Shown piece by piece: positions 1 to 13,265 of a stretch of DNA of 64,000 nucleotides. Made by a program: the position numbers and the translations under genes. This DNA comes from Gamsiella multidivaricata (lineage: Eukaryota > Mortierellomycota > Mortierellomycetes > Mortierellales > Mortierellaceae), in assembly GCF_025024155.1 (NCBI RefSeq), contig NW_026251751.1, positions 1-64,000 on the forward strand, read 5' to 3'. The notes below the pieces were generated by a model. The model was given only the letters and a program-made list of their open reading frames with translations, made no database searches and was not told the origin of the DNA. Positions within the stretch are counted from its first letter, which is position 1, and each line of letters begins with the position of its first letter.

Positions 1-3000
1 TGTCCCATGGCAACCAGAAGTGCGTATGCAACATCACGGGTCTTCTCGTTCACCTCCTTCGTAGCAACAACAACCTCGGACAAAATGGAGGGCACAAAGT
101 ACAGGTCTGTAGGTTCCAGGAGCGTGATCACCTGGCCAATCAACGACAGACGAGCGCGCTTGGCAGTCGCGGTGGCAGCGGCAGTAGTGTCGAGAATGTT
201 GCGCATCAGCTCCTCCAAATTCGCCTTCAAGACGATGCGGCCAGTCTCCGTTTCGGCCATCGAATTGACAATCTTGTATGCCTTCTTCTGCAATGCAGCG
301 TCGGCATCATTGGCAAACAGGGAGGCGACAGTCTGGTATAGGCCGACCATGCTTGGTCCATCGACATATGGCACCATGATATCGGCTAGATCCATGAGGT
401 TATGCGACGCTGGAGGGGCCCCTCCTTGTTGAATAGGAGTCTGAACCGTCGTCAAGGCAGTGTTAAGCTGAGCCAAGACTGCCGAGAATGTCTGCTGCAG
501 ATCCTGAGGGGTCGAAATACTCAGGTACATCCTCATAACTTCCAGAAGATATCCACGGAACTGAGGCAGGGTCGCTTGGAAGATGTTGAAAAAGACCATG
601 AGATAGGGTCGGGCGTACTGCTGTAAGAGTGCGATGTTGTTGGCAGCCTCGTCCTTGCTCATCAGGTATTTACGCTCCAAAACTACATCGCTTTCAGTAC
701 TGGCGATAATGGCCTGGTTGCGGACGACCAAGCTGGTCAAGGCTTGGCAAAGAACAGGTCGAAGATCAGGCACAGAGTAAAGGACATTGCTGAATCGCTC
801 AGCGAGCTCCTTGTTGAAGGCGAGCTCCATATCGACGGGGAGGTCGCAAAATCCGCTGACAAGGCTCCAGACCTGACCAATCAGGGTCTCGTAGACCTTC
901 TTCATCATCCCGTTCTCAGTGCACTCCTGCGCTTTCTGGTTGAGGCGGTCAGCCAGTGGGATCAGAGTTGAGGCGAAGTATTCGAGTTCGGTGTTGGTAA
1001 CAGAGCTCTTGAGCAAAGGCAAGAGCCAGGCACGACCACGCTTGCGCTCCTCGGGGTTGTCAATATTCAGAGGCAGAGTATCCAGGAAGATGCGAGGCCC
1101 GACTGTGCCGATAGCGGTCGACAATACAATGTCCAGATGCGCCTTTTGTGTGAATGCGGGAGTGAACCGGAGTTCGTCGATGATGGGGAGGAACGAAACC
1201 AGCAAGGGGTTGGCAGCATGATTGAGACGCTCGAACAGGGTCTTAAGAATGTCCAGAATGCCCAACCATGAGCTCTGGAAGCGAATATCGAATCCTCCCT
1301 TGATAATCGTAGAGATGGTGTCAATCACGCTGCGCTTCTTCTTGCTTTCAGGCTGCTGTCCGCGATTCTTCTTCATATCCTGGACGGCAATGTCGATCAT
1401 TTCATCCGTAATACAGTGGGTGATTAGCTGCTTGAGGCAGTCAACGGTCGAGTTGTGAACAGAAACAGGGTTGGACGACTCGAGATTAGGGAAAATGACC
1501 TTGAAGAGCTGGACAATTGGCACGGCGGCCTCCTGAGGGATCTGGGCACCATGACCTGCAGCCTTCATCTTCCCCTGTAGTCTAGCTGACTCGACGAATC
1601 CTGCGCGGACAACATCCAGCCACAAAGGCATCAATGTGGCATCATTGGCGCTGGGCTTCAGTTCCAACACTGCACTCATGACTTGAGTAATCTTCTCTAG
1701 CCTAGAGACAATTTGATCCATGGTCTCTACTGGAGTTTGGTTGGTTACATCTTCCTGATGAACGACTGCGGGGACATCGGGGGATTCTTTTGTCGAAAGC
1801 AGGGATTCAAAGACTTGGAAGGCAGATGATGTAAGGTATGGGTTATTGAGTTTTGGGAGATGGAGAAGGATATCACAGAGAGGAAGGAATTGCTATAGAC
1901 CCATAGAGATAAAGTCAATATCACCATTAGAAATCCAAGAGATAAAAAATGAGAAGCAAAAGAATAAAAAAAAAACAGAAACGAGCGTGTTATTACCTCG
2001 ACAGGCCAGGCCTTTCCGACCATGCGGACGAGTTGAAGCGTGTGCAAAATCATCTGAGTAGCGCTGTCCTTATCCTTAGATCCCGCCGCTCCAACGACGC
2101 CGTTACCCGACTCCTTGAGAAACTGCAGTGTGGTTTGGACAACGACCTTCATTCCAGGGTGGACAAGCATCATAAGCGGTGGGCGTGTGACGATGTTTCT
2201 GACAGCCTCTTGTGCACGCTTCCTTGGCTTAGGCCGCGAGTCGAGCGAGAGAACGAGCAGTGTCTGAAGGGCTTTCAAGGTTGTGGTTTGGTTCCATGTA
2301 GCAGTGTCCTGAGCAATCAAGAGGTGTTCCAAGCAGGTAATCAGTGAGCGCAGAGAAGGTGCGGTGGGTGGTGGTTGGAGCGCCATAATTGTCGTGAATA
2401 CGCTCAAAGTTGCTGTGTATTGAGATCGGAGGACGCTGACCGGGACACTGCAAAAGTTCAAGGCGAGCCGCAGAAAAAAGAATACCACGATCAGTATCTA
2501 ACACGCTCAGAGTACAACGACCGTAAGAGAGGCATGTCTGGTAGGCGCCCACAACACTTACTTTGGGAAAATAACAGCGAGGAGGTTGAGAATCGCTGCT
2601 CTCATTTCTTCAACTTCAGGGTCATCCTTTTGCTGGTCTAGAAGGGACATCTATCCCATTCGGCGAGTTACGTGATAAGATGAGTATTAGTAGCTTGCCC
2701 TGGAGCGGATAATGTAATATTCATGAAACATTTTTTTCGGGGTCCTTACCAATGTGGCAAAGTATGCAGTTGGTGTAATCTCTGCGCCTTGTTCCCTGAG
2801 CGTCTATTATGGTTGATTCATATAAGTCGTAGAGTATCAATATGACCTGTTCTTGGTGCATCGGATTCCGAATGATAGCCTGGTGTACCTCGCTCGTACC
2901 TCTTCAACAGCCAGTAGCGTAGTTGCATGCATCTGTTGGTTTGGCAGCTTAGACGATAGCTGCGTCCTGTAAAAGTGATAGAAGGAACGAAGAGTCAATG

Positions 3001-3085
3001 ATTGTTGTCAGAACCAACACAGAGCGCGAAAGTGAGTGTGATAATCAAGGTAAACTTGCCTAATCTTTGCAAAGTGCTCATCCAT
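1..3085 (-). CDS. RRP12: RRP12-like ribosomal RNA processing protein (3' end off the window)
   Basis: HEAT-repeat karyopherin-like protein that accompanies pre-40S (and pre-60S) particles through nuclear export and rRNA maturation; this role is known for the family. About 860 residues are visible. Exons read as 3085-3060, 2966-2900, 2803-2750, 2650-2562, 2447-1997 and 1892 to beyond base 1, all phase-consistent. The N-terminus carries the family pattern RTQLSSKL...AATLLAVEE, followed by a PTAYFATL exon and the NUC173-type stretch (LCDILLHLPKLNNPYL, TPAFTQKAHLDIVLSTAIG, WLLPLLKSSV, LEYFASTLIPLAD). The start is the first ATG that opens this pattern. The first intron begins with GC rather than GT. 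A 27-nt T tract (A on the sense strand) lies about 110 bp upstream of the ATG. The family's usual length is about 1,200-1,300 residues, so roughly a third lies beyond the left edge. Confidence 0.94.
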
Positions 3086-4447
3086 CGTGCCGTCGCTGTG
3101 TATGTGAAGGGGGCACAGTAAAGAGAGGATGGGCGAGTTAGGGGTGAATGCGAGGGTGTAGAGGAATGAACCCAGCTGCAGTCAGAAGGAGCCTTTTTTT
3201 TTTTTTTTTTTTTTTTTTTTGTCATACCAGTTCATTGTTGTTTACAAAAAATAAAAACGCAGATAGCAGTCATCTACAGTCACACCATCCAATGAAACAT
3301 CGCGAAATGCGTTCAAAACTGAGGGCGTGACCGGCCACAGCATGCCAAACGGCTCAACATGTGGTCGCAGAACTTTGAACGCATTTTTTGGACTCAATAA
3401 CGTCCTACGCTAAGAACTCCAACTCCTTCCAAGACACGCACATGATAATTTTTCAAGGCATGAGTATGAGACTTTTGAGCAGCAGTGCTCGTTTGTCATG
3501 AAGCAAAAATGCGCTCAAAGCTCAATGGCTGAGTCCACGCAAACAACGGTGATAGATGTTGCACGTGAGAAAAAAGGAGTTTAGTCCACATTTGGATTAG
3601 ACCAGGGGAGAAGGGAGAGAGACGAGATGAAAAACCATTCGACGTCGCGTCAAGGAAGGATCGATACTTTCACTGAAACGAAGATAAATAGTTGACACTA
3701 AAGAGTGGGCCTGAAAACTGGCCTGCTCACATCAACATCCGCCCTGTTTAGTAGTTCATTTCAGATTTGGTGAAGCACACTGCAGGTTCAAAACGTTTCA
3801 AATATTTCAGGTCTATACTTGATTAGAGGTTTTATCGCGTTGTGTTCTAAGATTGGACATAAAGCATTTCACTGTTTTTCGCGTCAAAGCACTTTTGCTG
3901 ATCTATCCTTATATTCTGCACCTGTCTAGTCAACCGCTGTCTAGTCAACCGCTCTCGGACGTCTCATTGTGTCTTGTGTTGGCGGATGATTACCTCATGT
4001 CTAGCACCTGCCCAAGCTGTATCGCGAACGCACCAAACGCGCAGGCTCGGCGGTTGGCCAGCCCTTCTTTAGAACGTACGTATGCTTAGCAAGGGTACGA
4101 GCGGCGGATGGATAGAGGCAGCGTTGGCGCGCACAACTTCCCTCTGACCGAAAAACACTGAAGGGCCATCGCTAATTTAGAGTCACAAAAGTAATCGCGT
4201 ACACATGGACCTTGCCTCAATTAAAATGGGAGAAATTGTATGGCGGCTAAAATTATACTTTACATGCTACATGTATGATAGACAACTCGGTTGACAATTG
4301 GACAGTGAAAAAGAAAAAGGAAAGAGAAGAGCTGAACAATATGAGGCGACTGAAAGTATATCCTCAAAGTACACGTCTGAAGAAATAAAAAATAACGAAA
4401 AATGTAATAGTAATATTCTTTTGTGATAGCAGCAGTACAACAGCCGA
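3086..4447. other. Intergenic: RRP12 promoter side and TOR 3' flank
   Basis: No convincing gene. It holds the RRP12 upstream region, including the T27 tract at 3194-3220, which lies about 110 bp from the RRP12 ATG. Poly(dA:dT) tracts of this kind exclude nucleosomes in fungal promoters. The rest is AT-rich sequence with short chance ORFs. The TOR 3' UTR must lie just below 4448. Confidence 0.6.
3194..3220. promoter_or_regulatory. T27 homopolymer tract in the RRP12 promoter
   Basis: Uninterrupted run of T on the plus strand (A on the RRP12 sense strand), about 110 bp upstream of the RRP12 start. The likely role is nucleosome exclusion, as for poly(dA:dT) promoter elements in yeast; that is inferred from position only. 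The length of such runs is prone to sequencing error. Confidence 0.4.
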
Positions 4448-7400
4448 CTACCAAAAGGCACAATATCCGACCCAGCACTGGCACAAGTTCTCGGTCGAGG
4501 TCGCCTGTCGTATCAATTTTTCGACTTGCGAAGGGACATCGAGCGTCTCTTCCGGATTAAAGTCTCGTCCTGTCAACTTGTTGGTCACTCTGTTCAGAAT
4601 GGTCACCGCGCGCTCGTTCAACTGTTCCGGCTGCGCCTCCACTAGTTTTACGAACACAATGAACAAGAAGGTGTGTTAGTAAGAAGCTCTGTGGCAAATA
4701 ACCTTACATTCAGTGGACGACTTACATTCGGAACTATCGCTGACAAGTTCTTGCTCACTTGGAAGCGGTCGCCTCAAGCTTCGAGCTTGATCTTTAGGGT
4801 ACGATTCTTGAACCATGCTATTACGTCCTTGCGCCGTGGACGCCTCTGTAAGAAGAAGAAAAAAAGAAAAGAAAATGACACCGTTAGAGAAGGAGCATGT
4901 TGGTACGAATAGCAAAAATCGTTCAAAAAACACTTGCTACAAACGAATCAGTTGAGTTTACGTTGACGAGGACTGGGCTGCAAGATCCTCCAGTTGATAA
5001 GGGGGTCATGGACAAAGGCCTCCAGAACTGCCATAACGCTCTCCTTGTTCTCCCGCAGCACTCTCATTACATTCTCGCTGGTATTCCTGAAGCTACCCTC
5101 GATCCCGCTCACCTCCATCGCCTTGACCAACATCCTTGTCAGACGGAAGGGAATTCTCTCCGGGAACTGGGGCCGATGCATCGCGACTTCGAAGCAGTCT
5201 CCAAAGTCGATATGAACAATGTCTCCCGTGTTTCTGTCCATCATCATGTTGGATGGATGTCGATCTCCAAGACCCAAGATGTGTCCTACCATCGACATCA
5301 CCGCCAAACTACGAGTGAAGTTCGTCCGTCTCTCGAACCAGACCTCAGAGTTCCGACTTTTGAGCCACAGAATCTTGTACAGATCATCTCCAGCGGTCTT
5401 GTCCAGCATATTCTCAAACACCTCCACCTTCTGCATAACCGTCAACGAGTCATAGCCCTTCTCAGGGGCCATCTGGGTCAAAAGCTGATGCTCGATGTAA
5501 AACGACAGCTTTCGGCTTTCGCGGTAATCCCTGATCAGATTGTGCAGTGTATCCGTTTCTGGGGCCCACCCAATAAGACCAGAATTAGGCGATAGTGGGA
5601 TTACAGAGAACCGGATGATGCCGAGATGCCGCTTAAATGTTTCCGGATCTGCAGTCAACAACGTGTTGACTAGGCCGAACAACTGCATCACGCGCTCGTC
5701 CTGCCTTAGATCCTCATGTCCCTTCAGCAAAAAGGCGTATTCGCGGCCATCGCTACCACGCATCGCCAAACGTCGCGGCTTCTGCTTCGTGCTCATAACA
5801 TCCAGGACTTGTACGAACGAAGAGATCTTGATGACGGGTTCGCCACTCTTGTACGTTCCTGGGATAGCAAGTTCCAGGTCCCTTGCATTTTGAAGCTGAG
5901 GGGACACATAGGGCATATCTAGCGTGCTCAATTTCGGCAGCTTCCTGATACGGCTCAAGACTCGAAGATAAATATCCCAGGCGTCGTTCAACTCGTTGAC
6001 ATCTCGCTTCTGACGGAATCGCGTGCAGCAATTATAAGCCTCTTTCAAGTCATCTCCAAATGCTTTCGCGAATGAAGCTTCATGTAATGTCTCTGGCCGC
6101 TATTGCAAAAAAAAAAAAAAAAGAAAAAAAAAGAAAAGAGAGAAGAGAAGAGAGAAAAAAAAAAAAGCGGAGTGCTGATTAGTTATTCACTTAGCATATG
6201 TGCGATCCATAGTTTACGATAACGACCGAAATATTCGAACACGCAAAGCGATACCTTCATAATCATCTTGTGAAGTGGATCCAAGACTGCAAGAATGGTG
6301 TCGATATTATTCTTGCCGCCCTGGTAATTCAAGGTCAAGGCCTCATCAAGCCCATCCTCCCACATCTCGTGCCACAAGATCGCGACACGAAGCAGCTCCT
6401 GACTGACCATCGAAGCCTGGTCGACCAAGACAGGGCTGTGCAACCGCATCTTCTCCATGATGGCTAGAGCCGCATTCTTTCTGAACACACTCGGTGATTT
6501 TGAGGCGACATTGAGAGAATAGACTAGCGCCTGCGGATGGGCTTTTCCGACGTCCGCCAATAGCTGATGGATCAACCGATGTACGTTCTGGCTCGGGGCA
6601 TGGATGCGAGCGATCAGTTGTGGGATGACCTGCAGCCAGGTATCAATATTCACGGTGGGGAATCCTTTGGCGAGTGCTGCGCTGACATCTGGTCGATGGC
6701 CGTACTTGAACCAAAGCGTCAAGAGTCTGAGCGTATCTTGCAAAGAGTTTCCAGCAGACAGTGCGATGGATTTGAAGAAGCCAGTAACCGAGGGGATCAC
6801 GTAGGATAGGGCTTGGTTGGCATTAGCGGGGCCGTTTCGCTCGTAGAATGAAATGACGTCAAAATTGGCCAGAGCCCAGGTGTGCCACGCCTTGTACCAG
6901 GTCTTGTCAAGGTTCTTTGCATGCGAATATGGCAGTAAGATGTAGTCGATCGATTCCTAAGAAAGACGCCAGGGAAAAAATGAGACGAATTAGTACAAGG
7001 TTTACACGGTGCTAATGGCCCGCTATCCTTATTAAACGAGATATGCTTACAGGAGTCCAGCCATATTGCAGTGCAAACTGCCACTCTCCTTGTTTCAGAT
7101 AGCAACGCGCTAGCAAACGCGAATAGTCCTCATCCGACCCATGGGCTTGGTTGACACCGGTGAGTGCTGAGCCATTCGTCTCCGCCAGTCCCAAACCCAG
7201 GTCAGATGCCAGTCGGTCCGTGAACAGTCGAAGGCACTCCAGCGTTTGTTCCCGCACACCAGTCGCCCACATGTACTTCAGTTTCGCGTAAACAACTTGC
7301 GGCGGAGTAACCTGTATCATCTCTGTGAAACCCATATCTGCAGTCTTGCGCCCCACCAACGACACCATGGCCTGCTCTGCCAGTCGCAGACGACCTGACT

Positions 7401-10400
7401 TGCGGCACAAATTCATAAACTTAATCCTCAGCTCCATGTCCTCAGCAGGTGTCAAAGCCATTGCATGGACCTTGATCACTCTCTGCCAGATCTCGATATT
7501 TCGTTCACATCCAAGAATGCGCTTCATCCAAGTCTTGCGAATGGTTGCCTGACGATCGGGTTGGTGTTCATACCGCTTGTATGATATAATCTCCTCCAGC
7601 TCGGCCATCATCTGTACCCGGACGACAATGTTATATGCGCGGCTGTAACTCTCACTCACGAGGGCCGTCAATTCGGTATCCAACAGCGTGCGTGTGTTTT
7701 CGATCTGCTCCTCTGCCTTGTTAAACTGACCCCGGTGGAGTGCGAGGATGGCTTTGAAGAAGGCGCGATCCGCCGACTCGTCCTGGATGAACGATATGTA
7801 TTCGTCCAACAGCTCCCATTGTCCCAAGCCCCAGGCAGCCGCCGCAACAAAGGGTGCCATACTACGTCTTAATTCGGATGGAGCACGGCCCCACGATTCC
7901 TGCGCCAGCAACGAGAGTGAGTCCCACTCCCCAAGGGCATGTAGACAGCGCATGCGCTTGAGTGTCAGTAGCAGATCATCTGGACTCTCCACCTGTTTCT
8001 TGTTATATGCCGCCAGCGCATCCTCCCACCTGTGAAGACGCTCATACCACGACTCCTTCAACTCGATGTCATGATGCCGTTGGGCATAGGTGAGGATCCC
8101 CGCTGCGGCGTCGGGTTGCTGAAGGCAGTTGTTGATGCTGATAAGGCTCTCAATACTGGCTGTTGAGTGATTTGTCATAAACTCTAGCTCATTGTAATGC
8201 AATGCCTTCGCGAAGGCGTGACAGCTGAAGGCATACTTCCCGAGAGTGCTGATTTCGATTGGAAGGGGTTTGTCGTCATGCTCCATGTACTCGGCCATGT
8301 TCAGCAGCGTCTGTCTGATCTCGGGTGAAATATTCTTGGCAACTAGAGCTGTCCTGATCGCTGCAGCGAATTCAGTCTATGTGTTTTAAAGTTGCTTGAA
8401 GGGTTAATGCAACGCAATCGGCATCTCGAGTAATGGATACAGATATCAGAGATATGCGAGGCTGCTTTACATACCTGAAACTGCTCGGTTAGCGAAGTCC
8501 AACATGACATGAAGGCTGAGTTGAAAAGTTCTCTGGCGAGAGGTTGGAACGAGTTGGCCATGTCTGCACAGGCTCGAAGAGAATGCGATGGCGTCTCCTT
8601 CAACATTTCCAAGGTCAGGCGACGAATCCAGTCGGCCCAATCCTCCTTAGTCGAACGAGATGTGGTGTCCCAGGCTCGTCGTAAAGCAACCGGGTTGACT
8701 GGCAGTGCCCTATTATCGGATAAAGCCTGCGGTACATCTGTGGCGACAACGTAGCGATCGTCTCCCATACCAGTTAGTTCTGATGGCGATGGAAGGGGCT
8801 CCCGGCTCATCAGTTTTGACACTACGAGGTTATAATTGTCGTGGTTGATACGTTCTCGAACCAGCACCTAGGGTTGACATAAACGTGGATGTGAGAAACG
8901 AGTATGTATTCGGAAATACTTCTTGTAACAGGTATTACAAATGGGAAACAAGGACTGACCTTGTTCACAAGCGGTACAAATCCAACATAGTCCTCCTTGA
9001 GCTGAACGACAAGCAAACACAGCACATCCATGGTAACAGTACGTAGCTCCTGTCCAGGCAGTGCCAAAATCCTTGCCAGCGGATGAATGATCCTGGATGC
9101 GTAGTCTGAAAAGTCGATCCTCCTTGAAAGGGCTCCGATCGTGCTGATGGCTGCTCTTCGGAGGTTTATAGGGGCATCGGTTCTCTCAAACGTCTTGACG
9201 AGAGCTGGAATGATCAAGTGCATATATTCCTCCACATTTGAGCCCAAACGGACAAATGCCTGCAGGACACGGAGTGAAGCACCATGTCTCTCTGACATGT
9301 CCGAATCCAGCACTGCCAGCATAGAGCGAAGGAGTTTGGGCATGTTCGCCTTAAATTCTCCATCGAGTGAAATGGCGACACTCTCTATTAGTCCGATGAT
9401 CCGCTCTTGCAGGCGAGTATGGCTCCAGTTATCCTCAATAAGCTCGAAGAGGTCGGGTATATATGGCCGGATATGTAGTGTTACAATCTGAACGAGTACT
9501 CCCATCTTCTCAAAATAAAAGTCTAGGTTCTGCACATTCCCTGACTGCATGATGGAAAGATACACCGGCATGACCTATAGCATTAATTCAAGTATATAAA
9601 TATTAGCCATTGGTTCCTATGCTGCATCTTGATTTGCGATCTTACAAAAATACATGCCGTTAACTCACCTGTGGCAGGAAAGGAACCATTTTGAGTTGAA
9701 GCGAGCTAAAGATGTTGAGGATCGCCTGTGTAGCAGGTTGATACTGCTGGCTCAAAGATGGGTCCTTCAAAATTTTAAGCAGCGCGTTGATTACAACCGT
9801 GGGGTAGTACTCATCTGAGGAGGGGTCTACGCCCGACATTAGAAGAGTGACGTCCGCGTTTTCCGATTTATCTGTCTGGTTTAAGTCGCCAGATTTTATG
9901 ACCAATTGCTAGTGAACGCAAAAGCGATGTCAATTATTTGCTCTTCATCCATACATGGCCACACTTATCAGCTACACGATTAGTTGCATACCTTGTGTCG
10001 ATATGGATCAAGAGCGCCGAGCACACCAATAAGCTTTACGGTCTCCTGGCGAATCCTAACAGATTGCTCGGTCTTGATGATGGACATTAAGATGTCCAAA
10101 AGAATGGGATAGTTCAAGTATGGATCAATCACATAGCCGGTGTTACTGGCTAGACGACCGAGGGCAGTCAGGGCGGCACTGCGTTTGATGGGGGAGCTTT
10201 GGTCCTGAAGAACTTCGATAAACATCGGCATGAGTCGATCCATGTATGGTAAGAGAGCCTCGCCGCCGACACGAGCAATTTCTCCTAGTGCCTGAAGGAC
10301 GCTGGAGACAACGCCAGGACTACTGTCTTTGATGTTAGGCAGAAGCACCATTAAAATCGTGTCGATGTATGGCCTGACAAGATCTTCAGATGCCATCACC

Positions 10401-13265
10401 AGCAAAGTTAGGAGGCGTGCACTCTCCTCCTTGTTCCGCACTATTCCAGAGTACTCGATCTCAGTCAAAAGCTGGATGAGAATCTTCCTGAGAGGCGGTA
10501 TGACATAGGCAGGATTGAAAGCAGTAATGCGTCCCAGGATGGTGATAGCGAGCTCTCGAATAACAAAGGTCTCGTCGTTCAGGGCAATGAAAAGCGAGCG
10601 CACATTTTCTGCCTTGGCGAGGTGGCGATCGAAGCGTTCGTCCAGTGAGGTTAAGATGGCTTGACGTATCGTCGCATCTGGGTCTGCTATTCCAACCAGC
10701 AGTAGTTTCTCGAGGACCTCGTTCACCACCTGAACGGCATGAGCACTTATCTGGAAGATGATGGGATCACGGGCGAACAAATGGCAACAGGTCTGAGCAG
10801 CGGCGCGACGGATTCCTGCGTTCTCGTCGTCTAGGTATATGATACAGGAATCCCGTACAAACTCGTTCAGCATGTGTCCTGAAAAGTTGAACGAATCCAA
10901 TGTCTTGAGTGCGAGAATGACGGTTTCCACATTTGGTAGATCTTGAAAGTAGGAGCTGATGCGATTGTGAATATTCTTCTTGGGTTGAGGTGCCCCTGGC
11001 GCCCTGTATAGTTTTCCGCTGAGGATCAAGGAAATCATGTTGAGAAGGCGCTCTATAAGATAAGCAGTTATGATTTAGCAATGTTATCATTTCCTCGTAT
11101 TCGCTCAGTCGCAACCGTCATGTGTAATGCAGCATACCTTGTATCCCCGGTAACGAATGGGGGATATAGGTCGACAGATCCGTCAGAGATTGGCACATAG
11201 GTTCGCTGAGCCCTGTAGCTAGCATTAAATCCAATAGCTCCCCAAGATGATACTGCAATGCCTGGCCAACAGATCGAGCTAACATGCTGATGCAGCTGAA
11301 AATCGGTGCATCTGTTGTTGCTCGAGTTTTACTACCGTATTTTAGTTAAGGTTTTTGTGTTAAAGTTCGTCAGCATATCAAACAGCAAGGTCAAAGTATA
11401 CTTCATGGGTATTGGCAGTCGATACCTTTTTATCCGCAGCCCGTCTTTGATGCATTGCATGATGCCAATAAGGTAGTCCTCCATGTCCTGCTTTGCAATG
11501 AGCGCCAGCTTTCCAATGGCCACAAACGCCATAGATCTCTCCATATCGTTAGCGGTCTTTCGGTCCTTTTCGAACTGGAGCTGGGCAAGAAGATGATGCA
11601 TAGCCCTATATAGATAGTGCTTAATGAAGTCTACTGGATCATACGCCGCTAGCACAGACAAGAGCTCCATGACCGTCCTCCTGATAAGGCTGTCCTTGTA
11701 TTCTTTAAGCCCCATAACTGTTTCGCATGTAGCAGTAAATCGCTCGTAGATGAACTAGAGTCGCCAGTGGTAAAAAAAAAAAAGGTATGTGGGTCAGCGA
11801 ACTGGATTCAGCCGTTCATTGCTCATCGTCAGATAGCCATGAAAGCAGAAGCAAAGCTCGCACCATGTTCGCGTGAAGAGTCAACTCCCTGAATATCAGC
11901 AACGATCCGTGAATGCTTTCCGGGGACGCTATCCGCAATCCTCTCGTCGCTTCTTGATGGATCCTGCTGTACCAACTAGTGTTTTGTTGGTTTTGTGAGC
12001 TGGCACGATCTGAAATGAGCACCAAAACAGCGCTCAGGGTATCTGCTGCCGCCTCTCGAATGGCTTGCTGCACATAATGGCGAGAAAGAGGAAATAACAC
12101 AGTCAGATCAGACATTCACTCAAAACGTACCGCTGTAAATCAACATGTGTCCCCTTACCTTGTGCTCGCGCATTGCTCCCCAAAGGTTGTTCAGGATGGT
12201 CTCGACATATGGATAGACAATGACATTGGCATGTCGCGCCAGTTCTGCAAGCACTAGCACACTTGCATGGCGACGTGCCTCTTGCCTATCTCCTAGTTTC
12301 ATGATACATATGGGTGTAGAGTGACCATATGTTAGCTACGAGATCTGAGTCCTTTGCCCTGCTGTGAAATACGGCGAATGATTGATCCGCACCTGCTAGC
12401 CATTCGATTGCCCTTGTCAGCTCGAATTCGACGAAATCAGCGGTGAACGGTCCTCCTTGCTGCGCCAGCTTTCCTGTAGCGTTTTTACAAAGGCGGATAA
12501 ATACATCAGTCATAGGACATTGCCGCTTCTGACACCAACAAAGAACAGGGACGAGCATCAAGCCTTTCTTTTCCTATTCGTACCCAATGCCCTAGCTGCC
12601 ACAGTCATTGTTGGAACATCCGATGGAAACAGTTGCCGTAGATAGTTGGCGAAGCGGGTCTCTTGAGCCGTGTTGTCCTCATCCTCGATTCCAATCAAAT
12701 TGTCTATCGATAGGGTGCAACCAATTTTCATGCGCGTGAGATGAAGCAGTCTGTTTAGCATCGACTGAACACGAGGTCGACGATATGTCGCGTTCGCTTA
12801 CCGATAATAAGGGCTCCACATAGCTTGTCATCGTTGTCAATGCTCCCCACTAGCGTCCTGATGATTCCATTGATCTCCTGATAGAACTTGGTCAAGTCTT
12901 CTCCTGAAAGTTCTCTGGAAGTGAGTGTGACCTACGGGGTCATACGAAATAACAAGGCAAATTGTCTTTAGCAACCAGCAAAGAAACAGTGCCATCTTTC
13001 CATATAATAAATAAAGGCTGAAGAAAGCGCCAGACAGCATGCCAGGATATTCCTGAGTCCAACATACGTAGTTCCTCAAGTTCTGGGTGCTTAGGTTCCT
13101 AGCTTTTTCCCTGTGAAGACTAAGTTTGAGAAAGAGTAGTTGGGTCTAACGAGTTAGGACTGTCTACAGATGGCCAAGAAACTTGATAAAAAAACCAAGT
13201 TGTTCCCACCTTGCTTTGAGATCACTGGTCAAGCGGGAGAGGGTTATGGGCGATGCAGAGGCCAT
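4448..13265 (-). CDS. TOR: TOR (target of rapamycin) PIK-related Ser/Thr kinase
   Basis: Central growth-control kinase, the core of TORC1/TORC2. Roughly 2,300 residues over many exons. The first four are about 13265-13210, 13110-13068, 12931-12802 and 12703-12585; the last (FATC) is about 4660-4448. Domains in order: N-terminal HEAT repeats (to about 8.9 kb), FAT (about 8.9-6.4 kb), FRB (ILWHEMW, split by an intron near 6.1 kb), PI3K-like kinase (P-loop region [15 protein letters not shown], catalytic GLGDRHPSN, metal-binding HIDFGD) and a FATC tail ending [11 protein letters not shown]. The catalytic motifs are intact, so an active kinase is expected. The start is the ATG opening the family-like [12 protein letters not shown] stretch. 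Oddities: the rapamycin-contact residues of FRB are substituted (see findings), and the tail reads GYCAFW instead of the usual GWCPFW. The linker between kinase and FATC is short. Confidence 0.97.

Noticed and set aside
12713..12764. Alternative start of TOR exon 4 at the first AG after the third intron donor
   Set aside because: It breaks the frame; the later AG at 12704-12705, downstream of a CTAAAC branch-like motif, restores the family reading [12 protein letters not shown].
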